A stretch of 52,431 nt of DNA. Origin: Brachionus koreanus. Taxonomy: Eukaryota; Rotifera; Eurotatoria; Ploima; Brachionidae. The notes under the pieces are model-generated. The model did no database searches, was not told the DNA's origin, and saw only the letters and a list, made by a program, of their open reading frames with translations. The stretch lies in assembly GCA_016987375.1 (NCBI GenBank), contig PJRA01000263.1, forward strand, positions 1,091,226 through 1,143,656, written 5' to 3'. Shown in pieces: positions 24,191 to 34,527 of this stretch. Position 1 is the stretch's first letter, and the number at the start of each line of letters is the position of its first letter. The translations under genes were made by a program, and so were the position numbers.

Positions 24191-24646
24191 AAAATTTTTT
24201 TTTTAAAAGTTTTAATTTTTTTTTACTTTATCTATCGAATTTTTATTTTTGAAAATTTTTAAATTTTATATTATTTAGATCTTTAAAAAAAACCTATTTT
24301 AATCTAGAAATTTTGTTTTTATTTTTTGCTCAATAATTTACATCAAAATGCCATACTTTTGAACCAATATTTTTTTGATTTTTTTTTCTCAGCAAAAAAA
24401 CTTGTTTTATTAATTGTTTTTTGAATACATTTTTTTGGTAAAAATGAAAATTTTCACTTTAGATCTAAAATATCAATATCCTTAAGTCGAACTTATTTCA
24501 ATTTTGAATTTTGTAGCTAAAAACTGAAATTCATTGAAAATAATTAGGCCGGAAATATTTTTTTCCTGTAAATTTCACTATTTTTATGTTATTTTTTTTT
24601 AATATTAGATAGAATGTAATTTTGAAAAACAAATATTTGACTTAAA
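24191..24646. other. AT-rich 5' flank of the GPCR gene
   Basis: No promoter element could be distinguished from background. Confidence 0.3.
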
Positions 24647-25867
24647 ATGATACATAGATTTCATGCCACATTCATTTTATCCAGCATGATATTAGCGATT
24701 GAATCCCACACAACTACTACATATTTGTCTACATCATATCAATCAATGCATTCCATGGCCAAAAATGATTCATCATCTCAAATTTCCCGGTATATAACCG
24801 GTTTCTTCCTTTATTCATTGACCATTTGGACTATCATCGGAAACATATTTGTATGCATTGCAATCGCTACTAATCGTCAACTCAAACAAGGTGGAATGAG
24901 CAACTTTTTGATTGGAAATTTGGCTCTAAGTGATCTACTGCTTGGTTTGACTGTCTTGCCGTTTTCAGCTACACTCAGTACTTTTAAAGTATGGCTCTTC
25001 GGAAAGGTCTTGTGTGACCTGTGGTTGTCAATTGACGTACTATGTTCAACAGCATCAATTTGGGGCTTGTTGGTTATCTCTCTCGACCGTTTCGTGGCCA
25101 CCAATCATCCAATCCGCTATCGCAAGCACAAAAACAATTTTAAGATGGCTTTACTCTATTGTACAATTTCATGGTTCATTTCTATCACTATCAGCCTAGG
25201 ACCATTGACAGTCGACCCGCAGCAATCAGGCCTCAAAAAGATTAACAACTCTAGCGATTTGTATCAATGTGTTTTATTTCAAACACCCTCTTTCGTAATA
25301 GTATCAAGTCTATTTTCGTTTTATTTGCCTTTGGTGCTCATGATGATACTTTACACTGGTGTTTTTCTCAAAATAAGACAACAATCAAAGCTGTTTAAAT
25401 CAAACCACCCAGTGTTGATCGATGTGAAGTCCGATGGCCATGATTGTGTAAGAAAGCGTCCTAATGGACACTCACATCAAAATGCATCTGAGGCAAAGGT
25501 TACCAAAACGCTGGCTATTATAATGGGAGTTTTTGTGGCATGCTGGCTACCATTTTTCATCATTTACATCATACGCTCTCAGTTAAGCAACCCGAGTAGC
25601 ATGTCAGACAACTTTATGGACGTGTTCATTTGGCTTGGCTATTTTAATTCGGCGCTTAATCCAATACTTTACGCTATATTGAATAAAAATTTTCGCATCG
25701 CCTTTTCAGACATAGTGGTTTGTCGATGCTTCAGCAAAACTCGAGATTTTTTGAACAAATCGCTAAGCAAGCGAAGACTGAGACGAAGTCAGAATTTAAA
25801 TCAAAAGATAGAAGATTTAATGGAACAAAAGAAAGCAGATTGCTTTGTTGATCATGTTGAGTCTTAA
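24647..25867 (+). CDS. Aminergic G-protein-coupled receptor (beta-adrenergic/octopamine/D1-dopamine-like), intronless
   Basis: A 406-residue class A GPCR in one exon. N-terminus about 1-48 with one N-glycosylation site (NDS, 40-42). TM1 about 49-75 with GN (N66); TM2 LALSD (D96); C123 and C208 form the usual TM3-ECL2 disulfide. TM3 has the amine-binding Asp (D130 in SIDVLCSTASI) and ends in DRF (147-149) instead of DRY. TM5 FVIVSSLFSFYLPL keeps the three catechol-binding serines (S220, S221, S224) and P228. TM6 CWLPFF (299-304); TM7 NSALNPILY (NPxxY). VVCRCF after helix 8 is a likely palmitoylation site. ICL3 is short (about 45 aa). The TM5 serines and the IWLGYFNSALNPILYA block resemble beta-adrenergic and invertebrate beta-octopamine receptors, while VLCSTASI is D1-like, so the ligand is a catechol- or phenol-amine but not fixed. 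AATAAA lies about 85 nt downstream. Confidence 0.92.
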   Translation: MIHRFHATFILSSMILAIESHTTTTYLSTSYQSMHSMAKNDSSSQISRYITGFFLYSLTIWTIIGNIFVCIAIATNRQLKQGGMSNFLIGNLALSDLLLGLTVLPFSATLSTFKVWLFGKVLCDLWLSIDVLCSTASIWGLLVISLDRFVATNHPIRYRKHKNNFKMALLYCTISWFISITISLGPLTVDPQQSGLKKINNSSDLYQCVLFQTPSFVIVSSLFSFYLPLVLMMILYTGVFLKIRQQSKLFKSNHPVLIDVKSDGHDCVRKRPNGHSHQNASEAKVTKTLAIIMGVFVACWLPFFIIYIIRSQLSNPSSMSDNFMDVFIWLGYFNSALNPILYAILNKNFRIAFSDIVVCRCFSKTRDFLNKSLSKRRLRRSQNLNQKIEDLMEQKKADCFVDHVES

Positions 25868-26255
25868 TTCTAATTATAAACAAAATATTTAAATTGGGCT
25901 TTAACTATTTTTTTTTACACTTTTTAATCTTTTCGATACCTAATATTTACTAATAAATAATTTAGAGTCTATTTTTTTTTATTTTAATAAGATTAAAGTT
26001 TAAAAGTTACAAAAAAAATAATATTTTTTATTTAATTAGTTTTTTTTTTAATGAACACCGACTGCAAAAAATTTGAACTATATGATCTGGCGGGATTGAA
26101 ACTTAGTCATTTTGATTCAGTTAATCTTTTTAAATTAATTAACTATTATTTATTGTTTATTGTAAAACTTGTCGAACTAGTAGCTCCTTCAGAAAAAAAA
26201 ACAATATATTAGTAAAAACTAATAACATATGATATTGATTTTTAGACATAGCAAA
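25868..26255. other. 3' flank of the GPCR gene
   Basis: Contains AATAAA within TAATAAATAA near 25951. Otherwise AT-rich with no feature. Confidence 0.4.
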
Positions 26256-26261
26256 AGGCAA

Positions 26262-26490
26262 CTTTTTCTAGTTGTACACAAATAGTTGTTTTTCTGTAAA
26301 CAGTACAATGTTGTACAAATTTGTACAAACGAATTCTTAGATCTGCAAAAAGTGTGAAAATCTTAGCTAATATTTATTTAATGATGTCCATTTCACCTAA
26401 AAATGAAGAGTTTTTGCAGAGCTTAGAATTCGTTTGTACAAATTTGTACAACATTGTACTGTTTACAGAACTATTTTTGTACAGTTAGAA
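26262..26490. mobile_element. Foldback element (long inverted repeat with GTACAAATTTGTAC)
   Basis: The left arm (about 26290-26350) and right arm (about 26414-26468) are near-perfect inverse copies for over 50 bp, both containing CTGTAAACAGTACAATG and GTACAAATTTGTACAAACG. The similarity continues outward with small indels (TTTTTCTAGTTGTAC left, inverse of GTACAGTTAGAAAAA right). The loop is about 60 nt of unrelated sequence. There is no coding capacity. The structure is that of a foldback MITE, and the mutual identity of the arms suggests it is young or still pairs. No target-site duplication was identified. Confidence 0.75.
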
Positions 26491-27095
26491 AAAAATTAAG
26501 TAGTTTTTCCTTTTTTTACTCAAATTTTTGTACTAAAATTTCACATTTCCTTGATACAGCTCTCATCCAAACAATTCATTTGATTATCGACCTAATACAA
26601 CTTAAGTTTTTGGAGTACAAAAAAAGTTTCTGATTTGGTATCATACATGAGTCAAAAAATACTTCGGGTTTCTGAGTTTTGTATGAATTGAAGTTTTTTT
26701 TATCTTTTTGTCGCCAAAGGCATTTAAACAAGAAAATGAATAAACAATAATGGAACCAAAAAAAGATGTATAGATTGTTACAAGAGATAAATATTTTACT
26801 AGCGAAAAAGAGCTTTAATTTAGGATTACAATAACTTTTGGAAAAAATTATAGAAGACCATTATTCTATTGAAATTTTCATCTTCTATTTAAAGGGCACG
26901 CATCAAAAGGGATAAAGTTTAACATGGGCGAGATGTAACGTGATGCTTGGGCTAAAATCTGAGTTTAGGTTTTTGGTGCATGCATCTTTTTGCAAGAGTA
27001 TACGGTAAGTTAAAATGCTAATGAGACTAAAAAAGTTTTAAATAAAATTTCATAGACTCATTTACCCATTTTTTTATCAAATTTTATGCTTATTT
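26491..27095. other. AT-rich intergenic
   Basis: No gene. A GC-richer patch near 26890-27005 was not identified. Confidence 0.4.
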
Positions 27096-27257
27096 TAGAT
27101 ATTTAAGAAAATATATAAGAAATATTAAAGAAAATTTTTAAAATTTTTAATTTTGTTTACCAAATAATTTGAAAGTGTTTTTTTAATTTTATGGAAAATT
27201 GCACAAAAAATCTAAAAATATGAGAATTTAAAAATGTAAAATTATTTTCATTTTGCC
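27096..27257. mobile_element. hAT-like foldback MITE, copy D (left end eroded)
   Basis: Shares ACCAAATAATTTGA, GAAAATTGCA and the right end AATCTAAAAATATGAGAATTTAAAAATGTAAAATTATTTTCATTTTGCC with the copy at 35912-36080. The left inverted repeat is not clear. Confidence 0.45.
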
Positions 27258-29079
27258 TTATTTATTTATTCAATTAACACCTTTAAGGCAATGTAAAATA
27301 ATGTAAATAAATAAAAAAATAAAAATGAGATTTTGCTTATACAAATTCATTACATATAATTCTAGATATTTCAGTTAAAAATTGATACAAGTTTATGATG
27401 AAAAAGCAAAGTTAACAATATCAAATTTTTTTTTTTTTGATTCAAAGATTATTAAAAATCCTTCCACCGAACTTATAAAAATAATATCTGCAAAAAGCTT
27501 TTTAGAACTAGACTTTTATTGAGATTTGACTTTTTGTATATTATGTTGACAGTTACAAAATATTTTTATTATTATAAAACAAAAATTAACTTTCACCAGA
27601 AACTTAAAGAAGAATTTCCTTTGTACTTCTAATAGTCAGTTAAGGAATTAGTTTGTAACAAGGACTAAAAGAAATTCAACCCATGGTCTCAAGCAGCAAA
27701 ATCAAAGATGAAAAACAAAAATTTAATTAAAAATTGGGCATTAAGTTTTTATGATACTTTATTTAAAAGTTATATTAATCTCTTTAAAATGATAATTTTA
27801 GTTCTGGAAGAGAAATTGGCAATGGGGCAGCCAAAGACAAGTTAAATGATGAACCACATGGAGAGCACATTTTTTTTAGTTTTTTGTGATTAGGATTAAA
27901 AATATCGAATTTTGTTTTTAATGAAATTGATAAATATTAGGAGTTTTCTCAATTCTATTTTATATGCAATTTTAAAATCAGATATGCGAATCGATTCTAT
28001 TGATTCTTTTGATTGAAATATTTATTGTATTACTTTAAATTAATTTATGGTTTTTATTTAATAACAAAAGAACAATTAAATTCATCAGAATTTATTTTCA
28101 TACATACACAATCATCTAACTTAAGAGTAATTTCAACCAAAAAAATAAAAACTAAACCATTTTACAACAGACTTTTTTTTAATTAATTTTTTGGAATTTA
28201 AAAATTATTAATAAATGTTGGGAATAAAAATGCAAAAACAAGCAAAAGCATAATCTTATTTTTAAACTGTTAATTAACACATAGATTTTTGTTACATAAA
28301 GTAAATAAAAAATTATCATTTTCAAAACAAAAATCAAATTTAAAAGACAAAAAAAATTTAGTAATATCTTTAGAATTTAGTTTGGTCATACAAAACCTCA
28401 TTTATCTAAAGAATAATATTTTGTGTTTTATTCTAAATTCAATTCAATTTTTCACATCTATTATATATATAATTTCATTATCTATATAATTTTTCAATTA
28501 ATTAATTTTTATATTTATTCACAAAACTTTATTTTTTTCAATGTTTTGTTTTCTATTTTTTTATTAAAATTTTTAGTTTTATGTTTTGGTACAATTTTTA
28601 AAGGATTCAAAATTAAAAATTCTAGTTTATATTGTGTTTTTTAGATTAAAGTTTTTTATGTTTACTTAACACTAGAAGCAACAAGCATTTTTTCACGTTT
28701 TTTTAATTCAAAAATATAAAAAAAACATTGAAAATTTTAAAAATTTTTTAATAATTTTGAAAATTTTTGAAATCTACATAAACCAAAAACGATAAATTCA
28801 TTTGAAAAATCTTTTCAAAAGATACGAGGATTTAAAAATTTGCTTGCTTGCTGCAATTTTTAATACATCAAAATTGAATCTTTGGTTTGAGCAAGATTTT
28901 GCTTTAAGCTAAAAGGAGAACATTTGGTCATTCGGAAAATCAGATATTTATTACAGTCAAGTGCTTTCGAAGCTCCTGTTGATAGAATGCGAATAGATAG
29001 CATTGAAAAAATCAATCGTGAAAAAATTTTCCTTGAAATTATTCGTGATAGAACAGAACATCAAAAATCAATCTAATCA
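27258..29079. other. AT-rich intergenic
   Basis: Two overlapping plus-strand ORFs at 28289-28644 are I/F/Y-rich low-complexity translations in two frames of the same DNA and are not called. From about 28860 the composition rises and may already belong to the hAT relic that follows. Confidence 0.4.
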
Positions 29080-29285
29080 TTTTGGACAAAAAATTCATCA
29101 AGATTGCCAACTCAAAGGAAAGAAGCAAAATTTTCTTAATTCCAATTTTAAGCGCCTTCGTAGAAAGGTATTTTAGGGTTTGCGGCGTAGTTGGTGTGGT
29201 CTAGTAAAAGAAGCCAACATATCAATGAGAGTAAACATACTTCGCTCTATCAAAATTTCAACTCATTTGTTTCGTTTTATCTTAT
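29080..29285 (+). pseudogene. hAT-family transposase C-terminal (dimerisation) fragment
   Basis: The frame around 29133 reads FLIPILSAFVERYFRVCGVV before a stop. This fits the hAT C-terminal dimerisation signature (I-P-x-x-S-A-x-x-E-R-x-F-S-x-x-G). The same frame continues upstream as IILDKKFIKIANSKERSK. Downstream, another frame may hold the helix that follows (ANISMRVNILRSIKIS). Only this block is convincing; no catalytic residues or ends were seen. Confidence 0.45.
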
Positions 29286-30360
29286 TTTATTAGAATTAAA
29301 AAAAATTAAGCTAGTTAAATTTATTTACTAATGCGGGGCTAAAAAGAAGGACTAAGTTCCATTCTAAGCAACCTAAGGCTTTAAGAAACATACAAGAAAA
29401 TTAATAAGCGTAATATGGACTATATACGAGATATATAGCAAAATATTGTAAAATTATTTAAAAAATTATTTATAAATAAAACAATATTTATTAATTTATA
29501 TTAACTAATAACAATGAATATGGTCAAATATCCTAAAAGCATTATATAATTCAAACTAATTGTTAGTAAATAAATTACTAAGTTAAAACCAATTATTACA
29601 GTTTTTTTTGGTGTCGATTAAATTATATTTGGGTATCATTTTTATCTTTAGATTTTTCTAAACTGGTTTATTTTCTTTCTGAAAAAAAGACCTACTAAGA
29701 TTTTTACCCTTGTTTTATATTGTAGTTTTAAACTCAGAAGCCAAATGATAATTTTTTCAATTCGTAATTTTTTCTTGAAATTTGAACATATTTTGAAATT
29801 TAGCAAAAATTTTCTCTTTATTTTTATAATCGTCAGCATTCTTTGCGTAAATTATTCGCATCAAATATAAAATTATATTAATTATGATTATTAATCAAAA
29901 ATTATAAATTTTTTAAATTATCTTAGAAACTTCAAGACACTATAAGATGCTACTCAATTAAATACAAAAATTTTTGACTATGACTCAATCAAACTACTAG
30001 AAACTATTTAATTTAATTCGTTTATATAATTTGCTCATTTGATCACGTAATAAAAATTTATAAAATCAGTGAAAATAAAAAAAATTATTCAAAAATAATT
30101 TATTCTTTATAAAGCATAATAAATTTTGTTCTATCAAATTCTTATTTGAAACCATTCCCACTAACAGAAAACAAACCATTCAAGATTTCTTAACAACTAT
30201 TTTAAATTCATTATTTTAAACAATTGAACCAATGGTCGAAATTTAAGTATAATAAAAAAATTGTTTGTTTTTTTAATCAAAATTTTTTTTAAATATTTTT
30301 TTCTAGGGACAATGAAATAAAAATTTTGACATAAATAAAAAAAACACATAAATCTAATTA
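29286..30360. other. AT-rich intergenic and 5' flank
   Basis: Short minus-strand ORFs at 29648-29839 and 30197-30421 are low-complexity and the second overlaps the start of a real gene. Not called. Confidence 0.4.
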
Positions 30361-31959
30361 ATGGATACTTTAGAAAGTAAAAGAGAAATAATTCTAGGAG
30401 ATTGTTTTCAAATTGGATCAAGAAAACTAAATTTTCAATACGAAAAAAGTACTAACTTTGAATGTCTTTTGGATCGAGTTAGAATAATTCATACTGAACC
30501 GAATGTTCTTAGTGGCCTACAATTCTCATCAAATTCAGATTTATTTGTTTCTTGTATTTCAGGCAATATATTATTTGTTATTGTTGATCTTCGGCCAAAT
30601 TCACTCACATATCTCAAGTCTAAATGGATTGAATTGACATCTAATGAAGCTAGTCAAATATATATACCAATTTATTATGCATTTGGTTATTTTTCTTCAT
30701 CAAATTCTATTATTTACTTAACAGAAAATTCAAATACAGAAACTTTTGGTCTCAATATAAAAGACAATGTTTTAAATTTAGATATTCCATTTTCTAATTA
30801 TTTTCAATCTCAACTAGACTTGGCTAAACCTAATTTTGCAGAAATTCGCTCTTTACTAGCCGAACATAAAATAGACGATTCTTATAAAAATATTTTACAT
30901 CATCCAAATGGATTCAAGTCTCTATCAAGCTATGAAAAGAGAGTTTTGGTGACTGGTGGTGCCGGCTTTATCGGCAGCCATGTGGCAACTTTGCTAACTA
31001 AAAAATATCCCCATTACAAAATAGTCGTACTTGATAAACTTGAAGAATGTTCAAACATGAAAAATTTAAAAGAGATAATAAATAAGCCTAATTATTTTTT
31101 TATTAAAGCGGACATATGCAATTTTGAAAAACTCAAAGATATTTTTTACGAATTTAAATTTGAGTATGTTCTTCATTTTGCCGCCCACACTCATGTCGAC
31201 ATTTCCTTAGTATGTCCATTAAAATTTTCCAAAACAAATGTCTTAGGCACCCACTATTTGCTTGAATGTTGTAGATTATACGGAGTAGAAAAATTTGTAC
31301 ATGCATCAACAGATGAGGTTTATGGTACAACTGATAAAGTTCCTAACATAAATCAGCCGCTTGAGCCCACGAATCCTTATGCATGTTCAAAATTGGCCGC
31401 TGAAAACATCATTAAAGCATACCAAAAATGCTATAAGCTTCCAATTGTAATCACTAGAAGCAATAATGCGTATGGTCCTAATCAATATGTCGAAAAAGTA
31501 ATACCAAAGTTTATCACAAGACTTCTTAGGAACAAAAAGTGTTGTCTGTATGAAAATTGCTTTGATAGTGAGAGGGATTTTCTATACGTTAGTGATACAG
31601 CTGAGGCTTTTGATTTGATTTTACAAAAAGGTGTACCTGGTGAGGTGTATAACATAGGTGCATCGCAAAGTGTTAATATAGTTGAGTTAGCCAAGAAAAT
31701 AATTTCACTTATGAAAAAAGCGCCTAAAGGAGAAGAAGAAAAGTGTATTGAATTGGTACGAGGACGCTTGCTAAATGATGAAAGGTATCGAATTGATAGT
31801 TCAAAACTTTTGCAATTAGGATGGAGGCCAAAAATTGATTTCGATCAAGGACTTGTTAAAACTATTGAATGGTATAAAGAAAATCAAGATTATTGGGAAA
31901 ATGGTGAGCACGTAATTGATTTATTTTGTGAGAAAATTGGAACAAGCAATGAAATTTAA
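30361..31959 (+). CDS. TGDS: RmlC-like cupin fused to dTDP/UDP-glucose 4,6-dehydratase (RmlB/TGDS), single exon
   Basis: A 532-aa protein in one uninterrupted frame. Residues about 193-520 are an extended SDR 4,6-dehydratase that turns an NDP-glucose into NDP-4-keto-6-deoxyglucose. It has VTGGAGFIGSH (NAD-binding, 197-207), STDEVYG (316-322, the T-D-E catalytic set), YACSK (340-344, Tyr/Lys pair), SNNAYGPNQY and DSERDFLYVSDTAEAF. All key residues are present. Residues about 8-143 match the dTDP-4-dehydrorhamnose 3,5-epimerase (RmlC) cupin: VLSGLQF for LRGLHYQ, SGNILFVIVDLRPNSLTYLK for the GxVxDVxVDxRxxSxTFG block, and SQIYIPIYYAFGYFSSSN for LxIPxGFAHGFxxLS. The catalytic His of LRGLHYQ is Gln (Q54) and the His of FAHGF is Phe (F108), so the epimerase half is probably inactive. 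About 50 residues link the domains. Usual TGDS is about 350 aa, so the N-terminal domain is extra. Start taken as the first ATG; an upstream exon cannot be excluded. Confidence 0.87.
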   Translation: MDTLESKREIILGDCFQIGSRKLNFQYEKSTNFECLLDRVRIIHTEPNVLSGLQFSSNSDLFVSCISGNILFVIVDLRPNSLTYLKSKWIELTSNEASQIYIPIYYAFGYFSSSNSIIYLTENSNTETFGLNIKDNVLNLDIPFSNYFQSQLDLAKPNFAEIRSLLAEHKIDDSYKNILHHPNGFKSLSSYEKRVLVTGGAGFIGSHVATLLTKKYPHYKIVVLDKLEECSNMKNLKEIINKPNYFFIKADICNFEKLKDIFYEFKFEYVLHFAAHTHVDISLVCPLKFSKTNVLGTHYLLECCRLYGVEKFVHASTDEVYGTTDKVPNINQPLEPTNPYACSKLAAENIIKAYQKCYKLPIVITRSNNAYGPNQYVEKVIPKFITRLLRNKKCCLYENCFDSERDFLYVSDTAEAFDLILQKGVPGEVYNIGASQSVNIVELAKKIISLMKKAPKGEEEKCIELVRGRLLNDERYRIDSSKLLQLGWRPKIDFDQGLVKTIEWYKENQDYWENGEHVIDLFCEKIGTSNEI

Positions 31960-32329
31960 TTTTTATTTTCTTTTTTTTTTAAATAATTTTGCCAATAATA
32001 ATATCTACATAAAATTAGTGGTGTTTGTATAATTATTAATAAGAGCTTTGACTGATTAAAACTAAAGAAAATATTCAAAAGTTATAAAATTTTATATTTT
32101 GGAAAACTATTCAACTCATTAAAAAAGAAAATTTCAAAACACAAAGCTATGATATCGAAAAACCTTCATTTCAAGAATTAGAATTTGGGAATTCTATACT
32201 AATCAGATTGTGAAGCGAGACTAGATGTAATCTCGCTTTGGTAGCTTTATTCTTGTGAAAATACAGAAAAAAAAAAGAAATGACAAAAGTTGACAGTAGA
32301 ATCACATTAGGTATACTGTAAGACCTCTT
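31960..32329. other. 3' flank and 5' side of LINE
   Basis: GCGAGA/TCTCGC inverted repeat at 32215-32236. LINE sequence may begin here, but frames are not readable. Confidence 0.35.
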
Positions 32330-33275
32330 CAGTAAGTTATGATGGGAAGAAATCATGCCAGGGAACTGTTCTAAATAAAGGTAACAAAATTATCTGTGAC
32401 AATTGGCGAGGAATAATACTGCTATTAATAGCAAGCAGGACATTCTGCAACATAATCCTTGAAAAATCAGGAACTTCATGGATGTTAAACTTAGAGAACA
32501 AGCAGGATTTAGACGAGGAAGAGAATGCATATATTTGCACTTAGGAACATCATAGAACAAAAGCCTAGAAATGAAAAGTCCACTGTATCTTAATTTTATT
32601 TACTTCAAAAATAAAGAAAAGCCTTAAGAAATCCTTTGATAGCATACACAGAAAAACCTTATAGAATATTTTAAGGTCATAAGGCCTGCCAAAAAAGATA
32701 GTAAACTTGATTTAACTCTTCTATGAGAAATTCGAATGTAGCGATATTCAAGAAAAATGAAAATCTTAGAACTTCAAATAAATCAAGTGTATAAGTGAAT
32801 TTACATACTAAGGAAGCATCATCAGTACAGCGATGGGAACAGGGAGAGAGAGACATTAAGAGTAGACAGGCTAAAGCAAAAAGTGCGTATGACTCCCGCC
32901 AGCCTGGAAATCAGCCAGCCACAGAAAGGAAGCATAAAACAAACTGTATAACCCAGTAATAAAAGTCAAATATGTCAAATATGATTGAGTTAGTAATTAC
33001 GACTAATTTGGTTTAATTGAAACTAATATAAATCTAAAAATAACTTTTTATTTCAATAATTGATTTAACTGTTTCTAATTTTTTCCCTAATACATCAGAT
33101 AACTCACCATATGTAACGCATCCTATAACTCTCTATTTCATTATTTCTATTTTAACTATTTTTATTTAAATATTTTATTTAACTTTATTTTGATTTTAAT
33201 TTTTTTATTTTATTTTTAATCTGAAGGAGCATTAGCTCGGTACAGAAAACAAATGAATAAATAAATAGACAATAA
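32330..33275 (+). pseudogene. 5'-truncated LINE (RTE/Jockey-like APE class): RT relic plus 3' tail
   Basis: Across frames the plus strand gives, in order: GNKIICDNWRGIILLLIASR (32381-), REQAGFRRGREC (about 32490-32530), LRNIIEQ, FDSIHRKTL, ILRS and GLPKKIVNL (32634-32715), i.e. RT blocks 0-3. Then the region after the thumb as GSIISTA with DIKS-like text (32815-32870), next to AMGTGRE. The YxDD block was not found and is probably deleted. The 3' end is at 33219-33268: CTGAAGGAGCATTAGCTCGGTACAGAAAAC with stem GAGC-ATTA-GCTC (33227-33238), then TGAATAAATAAATA. A second solo copy of this tail lies in the scramblase intron. Many stops; dead copy. Confidence 0.78.
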
Positions 33276-34527
33276 TCATTATTCTAAAAATGTCTTATCG
33301 AAGATATCCCAAGCAACTTAGCCAAGATGAGTCAATTGAACAACAACATGTGAAAAAAACTAGAGGAAAGGAGAAAATTTACTTCCCTTTCTGTATTGTT
33401 TGTAATTTGGAATCAGCCCAAAGACTATGACTTTTGCCGGACTTTTACTTGGACCTGTAAACGGGCCACATAAAATTGTCCTTACGATGTCATTTGGTAT
33501 CAATGTACAAGAAGTAAAATTCGTTAAATGCTTTTTGGTTTTAACGACTTTTTCATTATTGAAATGACAGACGAGGTTCATGATCATTCAAAATAGAAAG
33601 AGCGAGAGACGAATTTTGTCATCAGAGAGCCAGCGAGAAGTAGAATCATTAAATACGAAAAATGAGTTAGTAAATCTTTTGAATTATTAAAACCAGGCAT
33701 TTAATTAATTTTATTTTTTTCAGATCTGAAACTATCAGCAATTCTCGGCATGTTAGAGAAACAAAAAATCCAATGTCCTAGCATAAAAAAACTGAAATAT
33801 TTTCTAGCTAACTAGTTCAAGTTTTAAGAATAAAATATATACACTTAATTAACTTTAAATACTTATCTTATATAAATAAATGGTCTAAAGATAAATTTTT
33901 TTTGTTTGGCAGAGATTTCTAAAGACTTTTTTACTCTATATAATATTTCAATATATTGAAATAAAAACAGACTCTTTGGTGAAATAATAGATTGATAAGT
34001 TTTTGAACTAATCCAACAAAAAAATATTATTTTCTTTAGATGATTATCATTAAAAGACATTACAAAAAGATTATAGTTCAATATTTTAATATTTATTTTT
34101 CAAAGTAGCATTTGTATTAAAATAAAATTTTAAAAAATAGCTGTCCAAAACTAATCATCTTCTTTTCAATTCCTAAATACAAGTTCTCATAAAAAAAAAA
34201 AATAAAAAAAAATTCAAATTTAAAATCTTAAACTAGAAAAATAATAATTAAGTAAAATAGAAATTATTAAAATCTATTTATTTTTTTTAAGCATGTAAAT
34301 TGAATGGTTTCGTGAAAAAATTAACACGCCATTTCTCAAATTTTCATCATTGTATCCTAGTAGAATCAAAGTTAATTTTCCTTTAAAATTACAATTATCT
34401 TTTGAAAAATTTTGCTTCTTAAAAATTATGTATTTAAAATTTATGTTTTAAAAATTTATTTATTTCAAAATAAAATAGTTAAAATTAAATGGTATTAATT
34501 TCTCAATTAGTTTCTCCAAAAGACCTT
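33276..34527. other. Intergenic with unassigned GC-richer patch
   Basis: The patch at 33288-33600 is more complex than its surroundings. It can be read as a short plus-strand peptide (ATG near 33291, about 46 codons, with an FCIVC pair) or a minus-strand 75-codon ORF (33360-33587). Neither is recognised. It may be a transposon fragment. The rest is AT-rich. Confidence 0.4.

Noticed and set aside
28289..28644. Two overlapping plus-strand ORFs rich in I, F, Y
   Set aside because: Low-complexity translations in two frames of the same AT-rich DNA, with no motif. They look like chance open frames.
33360..33587. 75-codon minus-strand ORF starting MIMNLVCHF
   Set aside because: Not recognised and opposite to a similarly plausible short plus-strand reading. 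Kept only as an unassigned patch.
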